From Olsenella sp. (GTDB lineage Bacteria; Actinomycetota; Coriobacteriia; Coriobacteriales; Atopobiaceae), in assembly GCA_015062715.1 (NCBI GenBank), contig SUUD01000003.1, positions 1 through 25,303 of the forward strand: DNA of 25,303 bases, written 5' to 3'. Shown here one piece after another: positions 9,140 through 18,189 of the stretch; positions within the stretch are counted from its first letter, which is position 1, and every line of letters starts with the position of its first letter. The translations under genes and the position numbers were made by a program. The notes beneath the pieces are model-generated. The model saw only the letters and a list, made by a program, of their open reading frames with translations, did no database searches and was not told the origin of the DNA.

Positions 9140-9161
9140 GTTTGCATGGATGGTTGCAAAC
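9140..9161. promoter_or_regulatory. Operator-like palindrome upstream of oppA (operon 1)
   Basis: GTTTGCA (9140-9146) and TGCAAAC (9155-9161) form a perfect 7-bp inverted repeat around 8 bases, about 100 bp before the oppA start. Related pairs lie close by: GGTTGC (9152-9157) with GCAACC (9183-9188), and GGTTGT (9204-9209) with ACAACC (9219-9224). This is the most A/T-rich stretch of the 9043-9363 gap, which otherwise holds only the oppA ribosome-binding site and the terminator of operon 2. I found no convincing -35/-10 pair; TACAAT on the minus strand near 9173-9178 is a possible -10. Confidence 0.4.
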
Positions 9162-9308
9162 CTGAAACTTTATTGTATGAAAGCAACCTGTTGTGCAGCT
9201 AATGGTTGTATGCAGGCGACAACCCCGCCCACGCGCCAGCCGCGGCTTTGCTTGCGCGCACGACGCCGTACGCGAAAACGGCCCCTCCGACACGGCGAAG
9301 CCGGCCCG

Positions 9309-9338
9309 AAAAAAGGGGGCCGCCCGTAGGCGACCCCC
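9309..9338 (-). terminator. Intrinsic terminator after oppA of operon 2
   Basis: On the minus strand GGGGGTCGCC, loop TACG and GGCGGCCCCC form a 10-bp stem with one G-T wobble, followed by six T (9309-9314). The wobble pairs only in minus-strand RNA, which fixes the direction. It lies 25 nt after the oppA stop codon and ends operon 2. Confidence 0.92.
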
Positions 9339-9363
9339 TGGCACCACTCTGTCCCGTCAGGCC

Positions 9364-11241
9364 TTAGGCCATGGTGCAGTAGTGGAAGTACTTGCCACCC
9401 AGCGGCGTGGAGAAGAAGCCCTGGAGGTTGCTGTCGACCATGTAGAGGTCGGTGTAGTAGTAGATCGGGCAGATGGCGCCGGTCTGCATGAGCAGGTCCT
9501 CGGCCTTGTGCATGAGGGCGAAGCGCTTCTCGTTGTCGGTCTCGGTCTTGACGATGGCGATGACCTTGTCGTAGGTGTCGGCCCAGGTGGCGTTCTCGGC
9601 CTTGAGGTCATAGCCGAGGTCGGTGCAGTCGATGCTGTAGGCAGCGACGGTGGCGTGGTCGCCCTTGCCCAGCTGGCAGTCGTTGTTGCCGGAGCCGGTG
9701 ATCCACATGTCGAGCATGGAGATGGGGTCGTTGTAGTCGCACAGCCAGCCGTTGCGGGCCACGGAGTAGTCGCCGGCCTTACGGGTCTGCAGGAAGGTGT
9801 TCCACTCCTGGTTCTCGAGGTTCATCGTGATGCCGACCTGAGCCATGGCGCTCTGCAGGTACTCGCCGATGGCCTTGTGGCCCTCGTTGGTGTTGTACAG
9901 GTAGGTGAGCGTCGGGGCGTCGGTGAACATGCCGGAGGCCTCGTCGTAGGTGTAGTACTTCTTGAGGGTCTCAACGGCGGCGTCGAAGTTGGCCTGCAGC
10001 GCCTCGGGGGCGACGTCATAGTAGCCGGGGTAGTCGTTGTCGCCGGCGTTCTGGTAGAACTCGGAGCCGTCAGGCTCGGTGAGGCCCATGGAGACGAACG
10101 AGGAGGCCGGGACCTGGCCGCCCTGGGCGACGGACTCGACGATGTAGTTGCGGTCGTAGAGCAGGCCGATGGCGTTGCGGATCTCGGCCTGGGCGTTCTC
10201 GCGCTCGACGCCCTCGAGGGTGGAGGTGGCGGGCAGGAGGTTCTCGTTGACGTTCCAGCCGACGTAGTAGGTGCCGATCTGGCCGGCGATGACGAACTCG
10301 TCGGGGTACTGCTCCTTGAGCGACGCGATCTCGTTGGTGGGGACGTCGTCGATGAGCTGCCAGGTGCCGTTCTGGAAGTTGGAGAGCATGTTGTTGGCGT
10401 CATCGGACAGGTAGAACTCGACCTTGTCCATGGTGATGAGGTCGGCGTCGTAGAAGTTGGGGTTCTTCTCGGCGGTGATGACGGAGTTGTGCTCCCAGCC
10501 GGTCATGTTGTAGGCGCCGTTGGAGACGTAGGTCGAGGGGTCGGTGGCCCAACCCTCGTTCTCGACGATGTCGGCGCGCACGGGGAGGAACGCGGGGAAG
10601 GCCAGCAGCTCGTTCCAGTAGGCGATGTAGTTGGTGAGGGTGACCTCGAGGGTCTTGTCGTCGACGGCGGTGACGGCCAGGGTGGCGTCGGGGTTCACGA
10701 ACTCCTCGGCGTCGTTGGTCTCCCACATCTCGGCGTAGCCCACGACGTTCTCGAACATGTAGTTGTAGTCGGCACCGAGGGCGGGGCCGGCGGCACGGTT
10801 CCACGAGAAGACGAAGTCCTCGGCGGTCAGCGGGGTGCCGTCGTTCCACTGGGCGTCGTCGCGGATGGTGTAGGTGTAGGTGCAGGTGCCGTCGTCGTTC
10901 ATGACGGGCTCGGTGAGCTCGGTGGCGGCGTCGGGCTGGATAACGAAGGCGTCGCCCTCCATGTTCCACTTGGCCAGGCCGGCAAAGAAGTGCGAGATCA
11001 TCGTGGCACCGTCGACCGCGGAGTTGAGCGCGGGGTCGATGGTGTCGGGCTCGGAGGACAGGCACACGGCGATGGCGTTGGCGCCAGCCTCGGGCTCGGC
11101 AGTCTCCTCGCCACCCTCCTCGGTCTCCTCACCGCCCTCGTCGGCAGCAGGCTCGGCGTTGCCGCCCGAGCAGGCTGCGAGGCTCATGGCGCCGGCGGCA
11201 CCAAAGGCACGGAGGAAGTTCCTACGAGTAAGCTTGGACAT
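9364..11241 (-). CDS. oppA: Oligopeptide-binding lipoprotein OppA (operon 2)
   Basis: This 625-aa family 5 solute-binding protein is the receptor of the second opp system. The N-terminus reads MSKLTRRNFLRAFG, a Tat-like twin-arginine motif (Arg6-Arg7), with lipobox SLAAC and predicted lipidated Cys24. A long, strongly acidic Glu/Gly linker follows (about 28-53) before the binding domains, which contain PDTIDPALNS and a DDAQWNDGTPLTAEDFVFSW segment. ATG 11241 has GGAAGGAG about 10 nt upstream; upstream in-frame residues lack such a site and run into the promoter. Unlike operon 1, this receptor is the last gene of its cluster, with its own promoter and terminator, so it can be expressed above the permease level. 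Sequence similarity to the other OppA appears moderate. Confidence 0.93.
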   Translation of the reverse strand: MSKLTRRNFLRAFGAAGAMSLAACSGGNAEPAADEGGEETEEGGEETAEPEAGANAIAVCLSSEPDTIDPALNSAVDGATMISHFFAGLAKWNMEGDAFVIQPDAATELTEPVMNDDGTCTYTYTIRDDAQWNDGTPLTAEDFVFSWNRAAGPALGADYNYMFENVVGYAEMWETNDAEEFVNPDATLAVTAVDDKTLEVTLTNYIAYWNELLAFPAFLPVRADIVENEGWATDPSTYVSNGAYNMTGWEHNSVITAEKNPNFYDADLITMDKVEFYLSDDANNMLSNFQNGTWQLIDDVPTNEIASLKEQYPDEFVIAGQIGTYYVGWNVNENLLPATSTLEGVERENAQAEIRNAIGLLYDRNYIVESVAQGGQVPASSFVSMGLTEPDGSEFYQNAGDNDYPGYYDVAPEALQANFDAAVETLKKYYTYDEASGMFTDAPTLTYLYNTNEGHKAIGEYLQSAMAQVGITMNLENQEWNTFLQTRKAGDYSVARNGWLCDYNDPISMLDMWITGSGNNDCQLGKGDHATVAAYSIDCTDLGYDLKAENATWADTYDKVIAIVKTETDNEKRFALMHKAEDLLMQTGAICPIYYYTDLYMVDSNLQGFFSTPLGGKYFHYCTMA

Positions 11242-11291
11242 GGTACGTTCTCTCCTTCCACAATTCTCTGCTAATTGGCAGACATCTTGTA

Positions 11292-11320
11292 ATCCTAGCA
11301 CCGCCCAAATGACATAACAA
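11292..11320 (-). promoter_or_regulatory. Promoter of oppA (operon 2)
   Basis: On the minus strand TTGTTA (11315-11320), a 17-nt spacer and TAGGAT (11292-11297), preceded by TGC as an extended -10, match a housekeeping promoter well. It lies in the 119-bp gap between oppF and oppA. Directly upstream of the -35, 11325-11337 reads CTGGTCATGACAG, a 13-bp near-perfect palindrome that could be an operator. Confidence 0.7.
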
Positions 11321-11360
11321 CATACTGGTCATGACAGTTAGGCGATGCAGCATCACCTCG

Positions 11361-12355
<995 letters not shown>

Positions 12356-12356
<1 letters not shown>

Positions 12357-13399
12357 TACTCCTCACCGCCTTCCTCGGGGGTCTCCTCTGGGGCCGGCGC
12401 CACGGCGGCGGCCGCGTCCTCGGCGTTCTCGAGCATCGCCTTGACGTTCATCCAGCAGGAGGCCTTGTGGTTCTCGTTGATGTCCATGGACTCGGGCGCC
12501 TGGCGCACGCAGATCTTCATGGCGTTGTCGCAGCGCGGCGCGAAGGGGCAGCCCTCGGGGAGGTTGAGCAGGTCGATGGGGGTGCCGGTGATGGGCTCGA
12601 GGCGCCCGTGGCCCGAGTCGACCGTGGGGATCGAGCGCAGCAGGCCCTTGGTGTACTCGTGCTTGGGGTTGTAGAAGATCTCGTCGGCGGTGCCGCGCTC
12701 GCAGTAGGAGCCAGCGTACATGACCACGATCTCGTCGCACATCTGCGCCACGACGCCCAGGTCGTGGGTGATGAGGATGACCGCCATGCCCAGCTCCTTC
12801 TGGAGGTTCTGGATGAGCTCGAGGATCTGGGCCTGGATGGTCACGTCGAGGGCCGTGGTTGGCTCGTCGGCGATGAGGATGTCGGGCTCGCAGGCGAGCG
12901 CCATGGCGATCATGATGCGCTGGCGCATGCCGCCGGAGTGCTCGAAGGGGTACTGCTTCATGCGCTTCTCGGGCTCGTTGATGTTGACGAGCCTGAGCAT
13001 CTCGACCGCGCGGTCCCACGCCTGCTGCTTGTTGCGGTTGGTGTGCAGCATGATGGCCTCCATGAGCTGGTGGCCGATCGTGTAGGTGGGGTTGAGCGAG
13101 GTCATGGGGTCCTGGAAGATGATCGAGATCTTGTTGCCGCGGATGTCGCGCATGACCCTCTCGCCCGCGCCGACCAGCTCCTGGCCGTCGAACTTGATGG
13201 AGCCGCCGACGATCTTGCCCGCGGGGGCGAGGATCTGCATGACCGAGTAGACGGTCACCGACTTGCCCGAGCCGGACTCGCCCACGATGCCCAGGACCTT
13301 GCCGCGGTCGAGGTTGAACGAGACGCCATTGACGGCCTTGACCTCGCCGGCATCGGTGAAGAACGAGGTGTGGAGGTCCTTGACCTCAAGAAGTGCCAT
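12356..13399 (-). CDS. oppD: Oligopeptide ABC transporter ATPase OppD (operon 2)
   Basis: This 347-aa ABC ATPase has Walker A GESGSGKS (40-47), Q-loop FQDP (95-98), signature SGGMRQR (155-161), Walker B with DEP (178-180) and switch His212. The C-terminal domain keeps the canonical cysteine set: Cys284, Cys290, Cys297 and Cys315 (SCWM). After this it carries an unusual acidic, Ala/Pro/Glu-rich tail (about 323-347) that looks disordered. ATG 13399 has GGGAGGG 8 nt upstream; the longer open frame before it overlaps the end of oppC and is not supported. The gene starts 13 nt after oppC and is coupled to oppF by a one-base overlap. Confidence 0.94.
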
Positions 13400-13412
13400 G
13401 GTCTGTCCCTCC

Positions 13413-14477
13413 CTACTGGTTGAGCTTGGGGTCGAACGCGTCGCGCAGGCCGTCACCAAAGAGGTTGAGCGACAGCACGATGAGCGAGATGACGATTGCC
13501 GGGATCACCAGGCGGTAGGCGTAGCTGGTGATGCCGTTGAGGGCGTCGGAGGCGAGGCTGCCCAAAGACGGCATGGGGGCGTTGACGCCCAGGCCGATGA
13601 ACGACAGGAAGCTCTCGGTGAAGATGGCCGAGGGGATCTGCAGGGCGGCCGCGATGATGATGACCGAGATGCAGTTGGGGATCAGGTGCTTGCGGATGAT
13701 CCAGCCGGCGCCGGCACCGGTGGCCTCGGCCGCCAGGACGTACTCCTGCTCGCGCAGGGACAGGATCTGGCCGCGGATGAGGCGCGCCATCGAGCACCAG
13801 TACAGCAGGGCGAAGATGATGAACAGCGACAGGATGTTGGAGCCTATCTTTGCCAGCACCGTGCCGTCGAGGGCGGAGCCTATCGTCTCGCGCATGACCG
13901 CCGCCAGCAGGATGACCATGAGCATGTCGGGCAGCGAGTAGATGATGTCGACGATGCGCATGATCACCATGTCGACCCGGCCTCCCATGAAGCCCGCTAT
14001 GGAGCCCAGGGTGAGGCCGACCACCAGCACGATGATCGAGGCGAACAGGCCGACCGCCAGCGAGATGCGGGTGCCGTAGACGATGCGGATGAAGTAGTCA
14101 CGACCGGCCGCGTCGGTGCCAAAGAGGTGCGGGAAGACGCTCTCCCCCTCCGCGATGCGCGCCTGCTCGGTGGCCGAGTACTCCATGGGGCGCAGGTTGA
14201 GGAAGGACGCGTCGACCGGGCGGCCCGGCGTGACGCCCAGCTGCTGCTCGTAGGAGTAGGGCCAGAACATGGGCAGGAAGATGGAGGCCAGAGCGATGAC
14301 CACGATGACGACGAGGCTAACGAAGGCGACCTTGTTCTTGTACAGGCGCCTGCAGCCGTCGCGGAAGAACGTCGAGGGCGGACGCATCTGCACCATGTAG
14401 GCCTTGTCCTCCTCGCTCGCGGGGAGGAAGTCGTCGAGGTCGACGTGCATGGACAGCGGGTTCTTTGCGTTAGACAT
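13413..14477 (-). CDS. oppC: Oligopeptide ABC transporter permease OppC (operon 2)
   Basis: This 354-aa permease has an OppC-type cytoplasmic N-terminus, a first membrane span at about 53-73 (FVSLVVIVVIALASIFLPMF), the HLFGTDAAGRDYFIR motif, and further spans. The EAA loop reads REQEYVLAAEATGAG...HLIPN, and a conserved FLSFIGLG precedes the last region. It forms the channel with OppB. ATG 14477 has AAGGAGG 8 nt upstream; an in-frame GTG at 14486 would lie within that ribosome-binding site. It lies 13 nt after oppB and 13 nt before oppD, so it is clearly part of one transcript. Confidence 0.93.
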   Translation of the reverse strand: MSNAKNPLSMHVDLDDFLPASEEDKAYMVQMRPPSTFFRDGCRRLYKNKVAFVSLVVIVVIALASIFLPMFWPYSYEQQLGVTPGRPVDASFLNLRPMEYSATEQARIAEGESVFPHLFGTDAAGRDYFIRIVYGTRISLAVGLFASIIVLVVGLTLGSIAGFMGGRVDMVIMRIVDIIYSLPDMLMVILLAAVMRETIGSALDGTVLAKIGSNILSLFIIFALLYWCSMARLIRGQILSLREQEYVLAAEATGAGAGWIIRKHLIPNCISVIIIAAALQIPSAIFTESFLSFIGLGVNAPMPSLGSLASDALNGITSYAYRLVIPAIVISLIVLSLNLFGDGLRDAFDPKLNQ

Positions 14478-14490
14478 GTTGCGCACCTCC

Positions 14491-15417
14491 TTATTCCAGC
14501 GTGATGCGCGGGTCGACGACCTTGTACATGATGTCGCTGACCAGGTTCATGATGACGATGAGTGCGGAGAGGAACACCGTGGTTCCCATGATGAGGGTGT
14601 AGTCGCGGCCCGTGATGGAGCTCACGAAGGCGCGGCCGATGCCCGGCACGGCGAAGATCTGCTCGACGACGAGCGAGCCCGTGACGATGTAGGCGAGCTC
14701 GGGACCCAGGTAGGTGATGACCGGGATGAGCGAGTTCTTGAGCGCGTGCTTGAAGATGATGTTGCGCCCGGAGACGCCCTTCGCCTTGGCCGTGCGGATG
14801 TAGTCCTGGCCCAGGACGTCGAGCATGGACGAGCGGGTGAGGCGCGTGATGTAGGCCATGGGATACAGCGACAGCGTGATGACGGGCAGGATGAGGCCGC
14901 CCTCGGCCGCGCCGTTGGCCGGCAGCACCTTGAGCTTGATCGAGAAGAGGATGAGCAGCAGCGTGCCCATGATGAACGAGGGCATGGAGACGAAGGCCGT
15001 GGTGATGACCATGATGACCTTGTCGAAGACGGTGTTGCGGCGAAGGGCCGCGACGGAGCCCAGCAGGATGCCCGTGACGGTGGCGATGACGAGGGCCAGG
15101 ACGCCGAGCTTGGCGGAGGTCTTCATGCCGTCGAGGATGATGTCGGTGACCTCGCGGCCGCGCAGCTTGAGCGACGGGCCAAAGTCGAAGTGCAGAGCCC
15201 CGTTGAGGTAGGTGAGGTACTGCTCGAACAGGGGCTTGTCCAAGCCGTACTTTGCCTCGAGGGCGTGCTTCGCCGCCTCGGTCACGGCCTTCTCGGATGC
15301 GAACGGGTCACCGGGGACCGCCTTCATGACGAAGAAGGTGATGGTGATGACCGCCCAGAGGGTCACGATGGCCAAGATGATCCTCTTGATGATGTACCAC
15401 AACGTCTTTGAGTTCAT
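14491..15417 (-). CDS. oppB: Oligopeptide ABC transporter permease OppB (operon 2)
   Basis: This 308-aa permease starts with a single anchor segment (LWYIIKRIILAIVTLWAVIT), followed by the PGDPF motif and the usual five further membrane spans. The EAA loop reads RTAKAKGVSGRNIIFKHALK, and the C-terminus ends VVDPRITLE, the family signature. It is the first gene of operon 2. ATG 15417 follows AGAGGCGGAT; an upstream in-frame ATG at 15456 would add 13 residues that do not resemble the family. A minus-strand TATAGGAT lies about 155 nt upstream, so the mRNA leader may be long. Confidence 0.93.
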   Translation of the reverse strand: MNSKTLWYIIKRIILAIVTLWAVITITFFVMKAVPGDPFASEKAVTEAAKHALEAKYGLDKPLFEQYLTYLNGALHFDFGPSLKLRGREVTDIILDGMKTSAKLGVLALVIATVTGILLGSVAALRRNTVFDKVIMVITTAFVSMPSFIMGTLLLILFSIKLKVLPANGAAEGGLILPVITLSLYPMAYITRLTRSSMLDVLGQDYIRTAKAKGVSGRNIIFKHALKNSLIPVITYLGPELAYIVTGSLVVEQIFAVPGIGRAFVSSITGRDYTLIMGTTVFLSALIVIMNLVSDIMYKVVDPRITLE

Positions 15418-15571
15418 ATCCGCCTCTTCTGGTCTCCTCGCCGGGACGCCGGCCACGGTCGTGACCCGCCCCGACAGGGCTCATTTCATCCTCTTGTGCG
15501 CACGGACGGGACAGGGGCCAGACACCCCTCGAACGCGCCCATGATGACTTTGGGATGAGCCGACAAAGAGA

Positions 15572-15579
15572 ATCCTATA
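15572..15579 (-). promoter_or_regulatory. Possible -10 element for opp operon 2
   Basis: TATAGGAT on the minus strand is a good -10 sequence in the 263-bp gap between secG and oppB, but no convincing -35 lies 16-18 bases upstream. The leader from here to the oppB start is about 150 nt and shows no riboswitch or T-box pattern that I recognise. Confidence 0.35.
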
Positions 15580-15617
15580 CTCCCCCGACTTTATGCACTT
15601 GATGACAGGACAATACG

Positions 15618-15653
15618 CCCGCGTTTGTTAACCTTCCGGAAACCAAACGCGGG
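15618..15653 (-). terminator. Hairpin after secG, terminator-like without U-tract
   Basis: Arms CCCGCGTTTG (15618-15627) and CAAACGCGGG (15644-15653) form a perfect 10-bp stem. The 16-nt loop itself contains the palindrome TTCCGGAA. It lies 27 nt after the secG stop codon. No T-run follows on the minus strand, so termination is a positional inference. Confidence 0.5.
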
Positions 15654-15680
15654 ACGTGAAAACAACCTCTGGGAACGACC

Positions 15681-15929
15681 TTAGAACGTACCCAGCGGGT
15701 AGGTGAACATGAAGATGACGATGGTGGCGGCGAAGATGCAGGCGGCGATGATGGTGAGGCGGTCGAGGTTCTTCTCCCAGACGCCGGAGCCCGCGTTCGA
15801 GTTGTACAGGGAGGCCGAGATCATCTCGGACAGGCCGGTGCCCTTGCCGGAGTGCATGAGGATGAGCGCGATGGTGGCGACGGCAGAGGCAGCCCACACG
15901 ATGAGCAGGAAGATGTTGAGGACGTTCAA
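15681..15929 (-). CDS. secG: Protein translocase subunit SecG
   Basis: This 82-aa protein has two membrane helices (about 5-24 and 58-77) linked by the SecG signature loop: LMHSGKGTGLSEM, then a Ser/Asn/Gly stretch, then NLDRLTI. SecG is the small accessory subunit of the SecYEG channel and assists SecA-driven export. The start is TTG at 15929, supported by AAGGAG five bases upstream. The nearby ATG at 15942 is out of frame and stops after five codons, and no internal ATG would keep the first helix. It follows tpiA, as in many actinobacteria and firmicutes, but a strong terminator separates them, so it is probably transcribed on its own. Confidence 0.93.
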   Translation of the reverse strand: MNVLNIFLLIVWAASAVATIALILMHSGKGTGLSEMISASLYNSNAGSGVWEKNLDRLTIIAACIFAATIVIFMFTYPLGTF

Positions 15930-15967
15930 GGAGGCTCCTTCATCGGAACGGTTTGCGCATACGGTTA

Positions 15968-15979
15968 TTCAGCATAGCA
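15968..15979 (-). promoter_or_regulatory. Possible secG promoter (extended -10)
   Basis: On the minus strand TGCTATGCT (-10 hexamer TATGCT at 15971-15976 with an upstream TG) lies about 40 bases before the secG start, just after the tpiA terminator. No good -35 is visible, so it would rely on the extended -10. Confidence 0.4.
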
Positions 15980-16002
15980 CACGCACGGGCAGGTGAGCCG
16001 CG

Positions 16003-16032
16003 AAAAGGGCCCGGACCACATGGTCCGGGCCC
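16003..16032 (-). terminator. Intrinsic terminator after tpiA
   Basis: GGGCCCGGACCA (16007-16018) and TGGTCCGGGCCC (16021-16032) are perfect reverse complements. The minus-strand hairpin is followed by TTTT (16003-16006). It lies 41 nt after the tpiA stop codon and closes the gap-pgk-tpiA transcript. Confidence 0.88.
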
Positions 16033-16073
16033 GACACTACCATAACGGCACAAAGCGCGTGGCCTATGCTCCC

Positions 16074-16838
16074 CTACTCCGCGGAGCTCTCGATCATGGC
16101 GACGAAGCTCTCCGCCTTGAGCGAGGCGCCACCGACGAGGGCACCGTCGATGTCCTGCTTCTCGAGGAAGCCGGCGATGTTGCCGGGGTTGGCGGAGCCG
16201 CCGTAGAGGATGCGGATGCCCTCGGCCTTCTCGCCGAAGACCTCGCGCAGGGTCTCGCGGATGGCGCCGATGACCTCCTGGGCGTCGTCGGCCGTGGCGG
16301 TCTTGCCGGTGCCGATGGCCCAGATGGGCTCGTAGGCGATGACGTACTTGGAAGGATCGGTGATCTCGAGACCCTCGGTGTCAGCCTTGATCTGGTTCAC
16401 GACGAAGGCCACGTGCTCGCCGGCCTCGCGGGTCTCGAGCGACTCGCCGCAGCACGAGATGGGCACGATGCCGTGGGCCATGAGGGCCTTGGCCTTGCGG
16501 TTGACGTCCTCGTCGGTCTCGCCGAAGTAGCCGCGACGCTCGGAGTGGCCGATGATGCAGTACGTGGCGCCGACGGCGGTGAGCATGTCAGGGGCGGTCT
16601 CGCCGGTGTAGGCGCCGGACTCCTCCCAGTAGACGTTCTGCGCGCCGAGGGCCACGGGGGCGGCCTTCTGGTCGATCACGGCGCCGACGCCCTTGAGGTC
16701 GACGGCGGGCGGGCACACGACGACGTCGACGCCCTTGGTGCCGTCGGCCAGGGCACAGGCCAGCTCCTCGGCCAGCACGACGGCCTCGGAGTAGGTCTTG
16801 TTCATCTTCCAGTTGCCAGCGATCATCCTCTTACGCAT
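16074..16838 (-). CDS. tpiA: Triose-phosphate isomerase
   Basis: This 254-aa enzyme interconverts dihydroxyacetone phosphate and glyceraldehyde 3-phosphate in glycolysis. The substrate-binding GNWKMN motif holds Asn9 and Lys11; the electrophile His98 lies in IIGHSERRGYFGE; the catalytic base is Glu170 in YEPIWAIGTG; and the phosphate-binding loop ends in VGGASL. All key residues are intact and the length is normal. The ATG overlaps the last codons of pgk by eight bases, with GGAGG about 9 nt upstream inside pgk, so the two are translationally coupled. It is the last gene of the gap-pgk-tpiA unit and is followed by a strong terminator. Confidence 0.97.
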   Translation of the reverse strand: MRKRMIAGNWKMNKTYSEAVVLAEELACALADGTKGVDVVVCPPAVDLKGVGAVIDQKAAPVALGAQNVYWEESGAYTGETAPDMLTAVGATYCIIGHSERRGYFGETDEDVNRKAKALMAHGIVPISCCGESLETREAGEHVAFVVNQIKADTEGLEITDPSKYVIAYEPIWAIGTGKTATADDAQEVIGAIRETLREVFGEKAEGIRILYGGSANPGNIAGFLEKQDIDGALVGGASLKAESFVAMIESSAE

Positions 16839-18018
16839 CGAGAAGCGCCTCCACTCCGGGAAGGGCCTTGCCCTCGACGAGCTCCATGGACGCACCGCCG
16901 CCGGTGGAGATCCAGCTCATCTTGTCGGCCAGGCCGAACTTGTTGATGGCCGCGACGGAGTCGCCGCCGCCGATGATCGAGGTGCAGTCGGAGTCCGCGA
17001 TGGCGCGGGCGACGGCCTCGGTGCCGTCGGCGAACTGCTCGAACTCGAAGACGCCCATGGGGCCGTTCCAGAAGACGGTCTTGGCGCCCTTGACGGCCTC
17101 GCAGTACAGCTCGCGGGTCTTGGGGCCGATGTCCATGCCCATGCGGTCGTCGGGGATCTTGTCGGAGTCGACGACCTCGCCCGTGGCGTCCTCGCCGTAG
17201 TGGTCGGTCACGACGTTGTCGACGGGCAGCAGGATCTGGCAGCCCTTGTCCTCGGCCTTCTTGAGCATCTCGGCGGCGCGCTCGACCCAGTCCTCCTCCT
17301 TGAGGGAGGTGCCCACGGTGTAGCCCTTGGCCAGGAAGAAGGTGTAGGCCATGCCGCCACCGATGATGAGGGTGTCGGCGGAGTCGATGAGGTGGTCGAG
17401 GACGCCGATCTTGGACGAGACCTTGGAGCCGCCGACGATGGCGACGAGCGGGCGCTCGGGGTCGGAGAAGATCGAGGTCAGGGTGTCGACCTCCTTCTCG
17501 AGGAGCAGGCCGGCGACCGCGGGGATGTACGCGGCGGGGCCCACGACCGAGCCCTGCGCGCGGTGGGCGGTGCCGAAGGCATCGAGCACGAAGATGTCGG
17601 CGTAGGAGGCGAGCCTCTTGGCGACCTCGGGGTCGTTCTTCTTCTCGGCCTTGAGGAAGCGGACGTTCTCGAGGACGAGGATGTCGCCCGGCTTGACGGC
17701 GGCGCAGGCCTCGGCGGCCTCGTCACCATAGGTGTCGGCCACGAACTTGACGTCCCAGCCGGTGAGCTCGGCCAGCTTGTCGGCGGCCGGCTTGAGGGTG
17801 AGCTCGGGCTCGGGGCCCTCGCCCTTGGGGCGGCCGAGGTGGCTCATGAGGATGATGCCGGCGCCCTGCTCCTTGAGGTACTGGATGGTGGGGATGGCGG
17901 CGCGCACGCGGGTGTCGTCGGTGACGACGCCGTCCTTGAGGGGCACGTTGAAGTCGACCCTCATGAGGACGCGCTTGCCCGCGACGTCGATGTCGCGCAC
18001 GGTCTTCTTGGTGAACAT
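16831..18018 (-). CDS. pgk: Phosphoglycerate kinase
   Basis: This 395-aa cytoplasmic enzyme transfers phosphate from 1,3-bisphosphoglycerate to ADP. Landmarks in order are RVDFNVPL (20-27), SHLGRPKG (59-66), LDAFGTAHRAQGS (145-157), VGGSKVSSKI (195-204), the WNGPMGVFE segment (318-326), GGGDSVAAI (350-358) and TGGGASMEL (372-380). The substrate-binding arginines and lysine appear intact; the usual AHRAH is AHRAQ here. ATG 18018 has AAAGGA five bases upstream; the longer open frame runs into the inverted repeat before the gene and is not supported. It overlaps tpiA by eight bases and follows gap after 171 nt. Confidence 0.97.
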   Translation of the reverse strand: MFTKKTVRDIDVAGKRVLMRVDFNVPLKDGVVTDDTRVRAAIPTIQYLKEQGAGIILMSHLGRPKGEGPEPELTLKPAADKLAELTGWDVKFVADTYGDEAAEACAAVKPGDILVLENVRFLKAEKKNDPEVAKRLASYADIFVLDAFGTAHRAQGSVVGPAAYIPAVAGLLLEKEVDTLTSIFSDPERPLVAIVGGSKVSSKIGVLDHLIDSADTLIIGGGMAYTFFLAKGYTVGTSLKEEDWVERAAEMLKKAEDKGCQILLPVDNVVTDHYGEDATGEVVDSDKIPDDRMGMDIGPKTRELYCEAVKGAKTVFWNGPMGVFEFEQFADGTEAVARAIADSDCTSIIGGGDSVAAINKFGLADKMSWISTGGGASMELVEGKALPGVEALLDA

Positions 18019-18034
18019 GGGGTTCCTTTCTCGT

Positions 18035-18116
18035 TGGGCCCGACCCACCCTTCTCGCCCGCAGTTCCGCAGCGCAGCGAGGACCTGTTTGAGGACGGGAA
18101 GGGTGGGCCGGGCCCA
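18035..18116. repeat. Imperfect 19-bp inverted repeat between gap and pgk
   Basis: Arm 18035-18053 (TGGGCCCGACCCACCCTTC) and arm 18098-18116 pair over 19 bp with one mismatch, around a 44-nt loop containing AGCGCAGCGA. Shorter pairing continues inside the loop. It fills most of the 171-nt gap and ends 16 nt before the pgk start, so in the mRNA it would be a large hairpin just before the pgk ribosome-binding site. It could stabilise or process the gap-pgk transcript. An element of similar design lies at 21322-21405. Confidence 0.8.
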
Positions 18117-18189
18117 CGGTTTCGAACAAGCATGGCCGGCGCCCGTCCGCGACGCAGACGTCGTGGGCAGGCGCCCCACAGGGACGTTC

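Noticed and set aside
15418..15571. Riboswitch or T-box in the opp operon 2 leader
   Set aside because: I found no recognisable T-box sequence, specifier stem or terminator/antiterminator pair in the roughly 150-nt leader.
18117..18189. Possible terminator directly after gap
   Set aside because: GGCGCC segments could pair on the minus strand, but the stem is broken by mismatches and there is no T-run.
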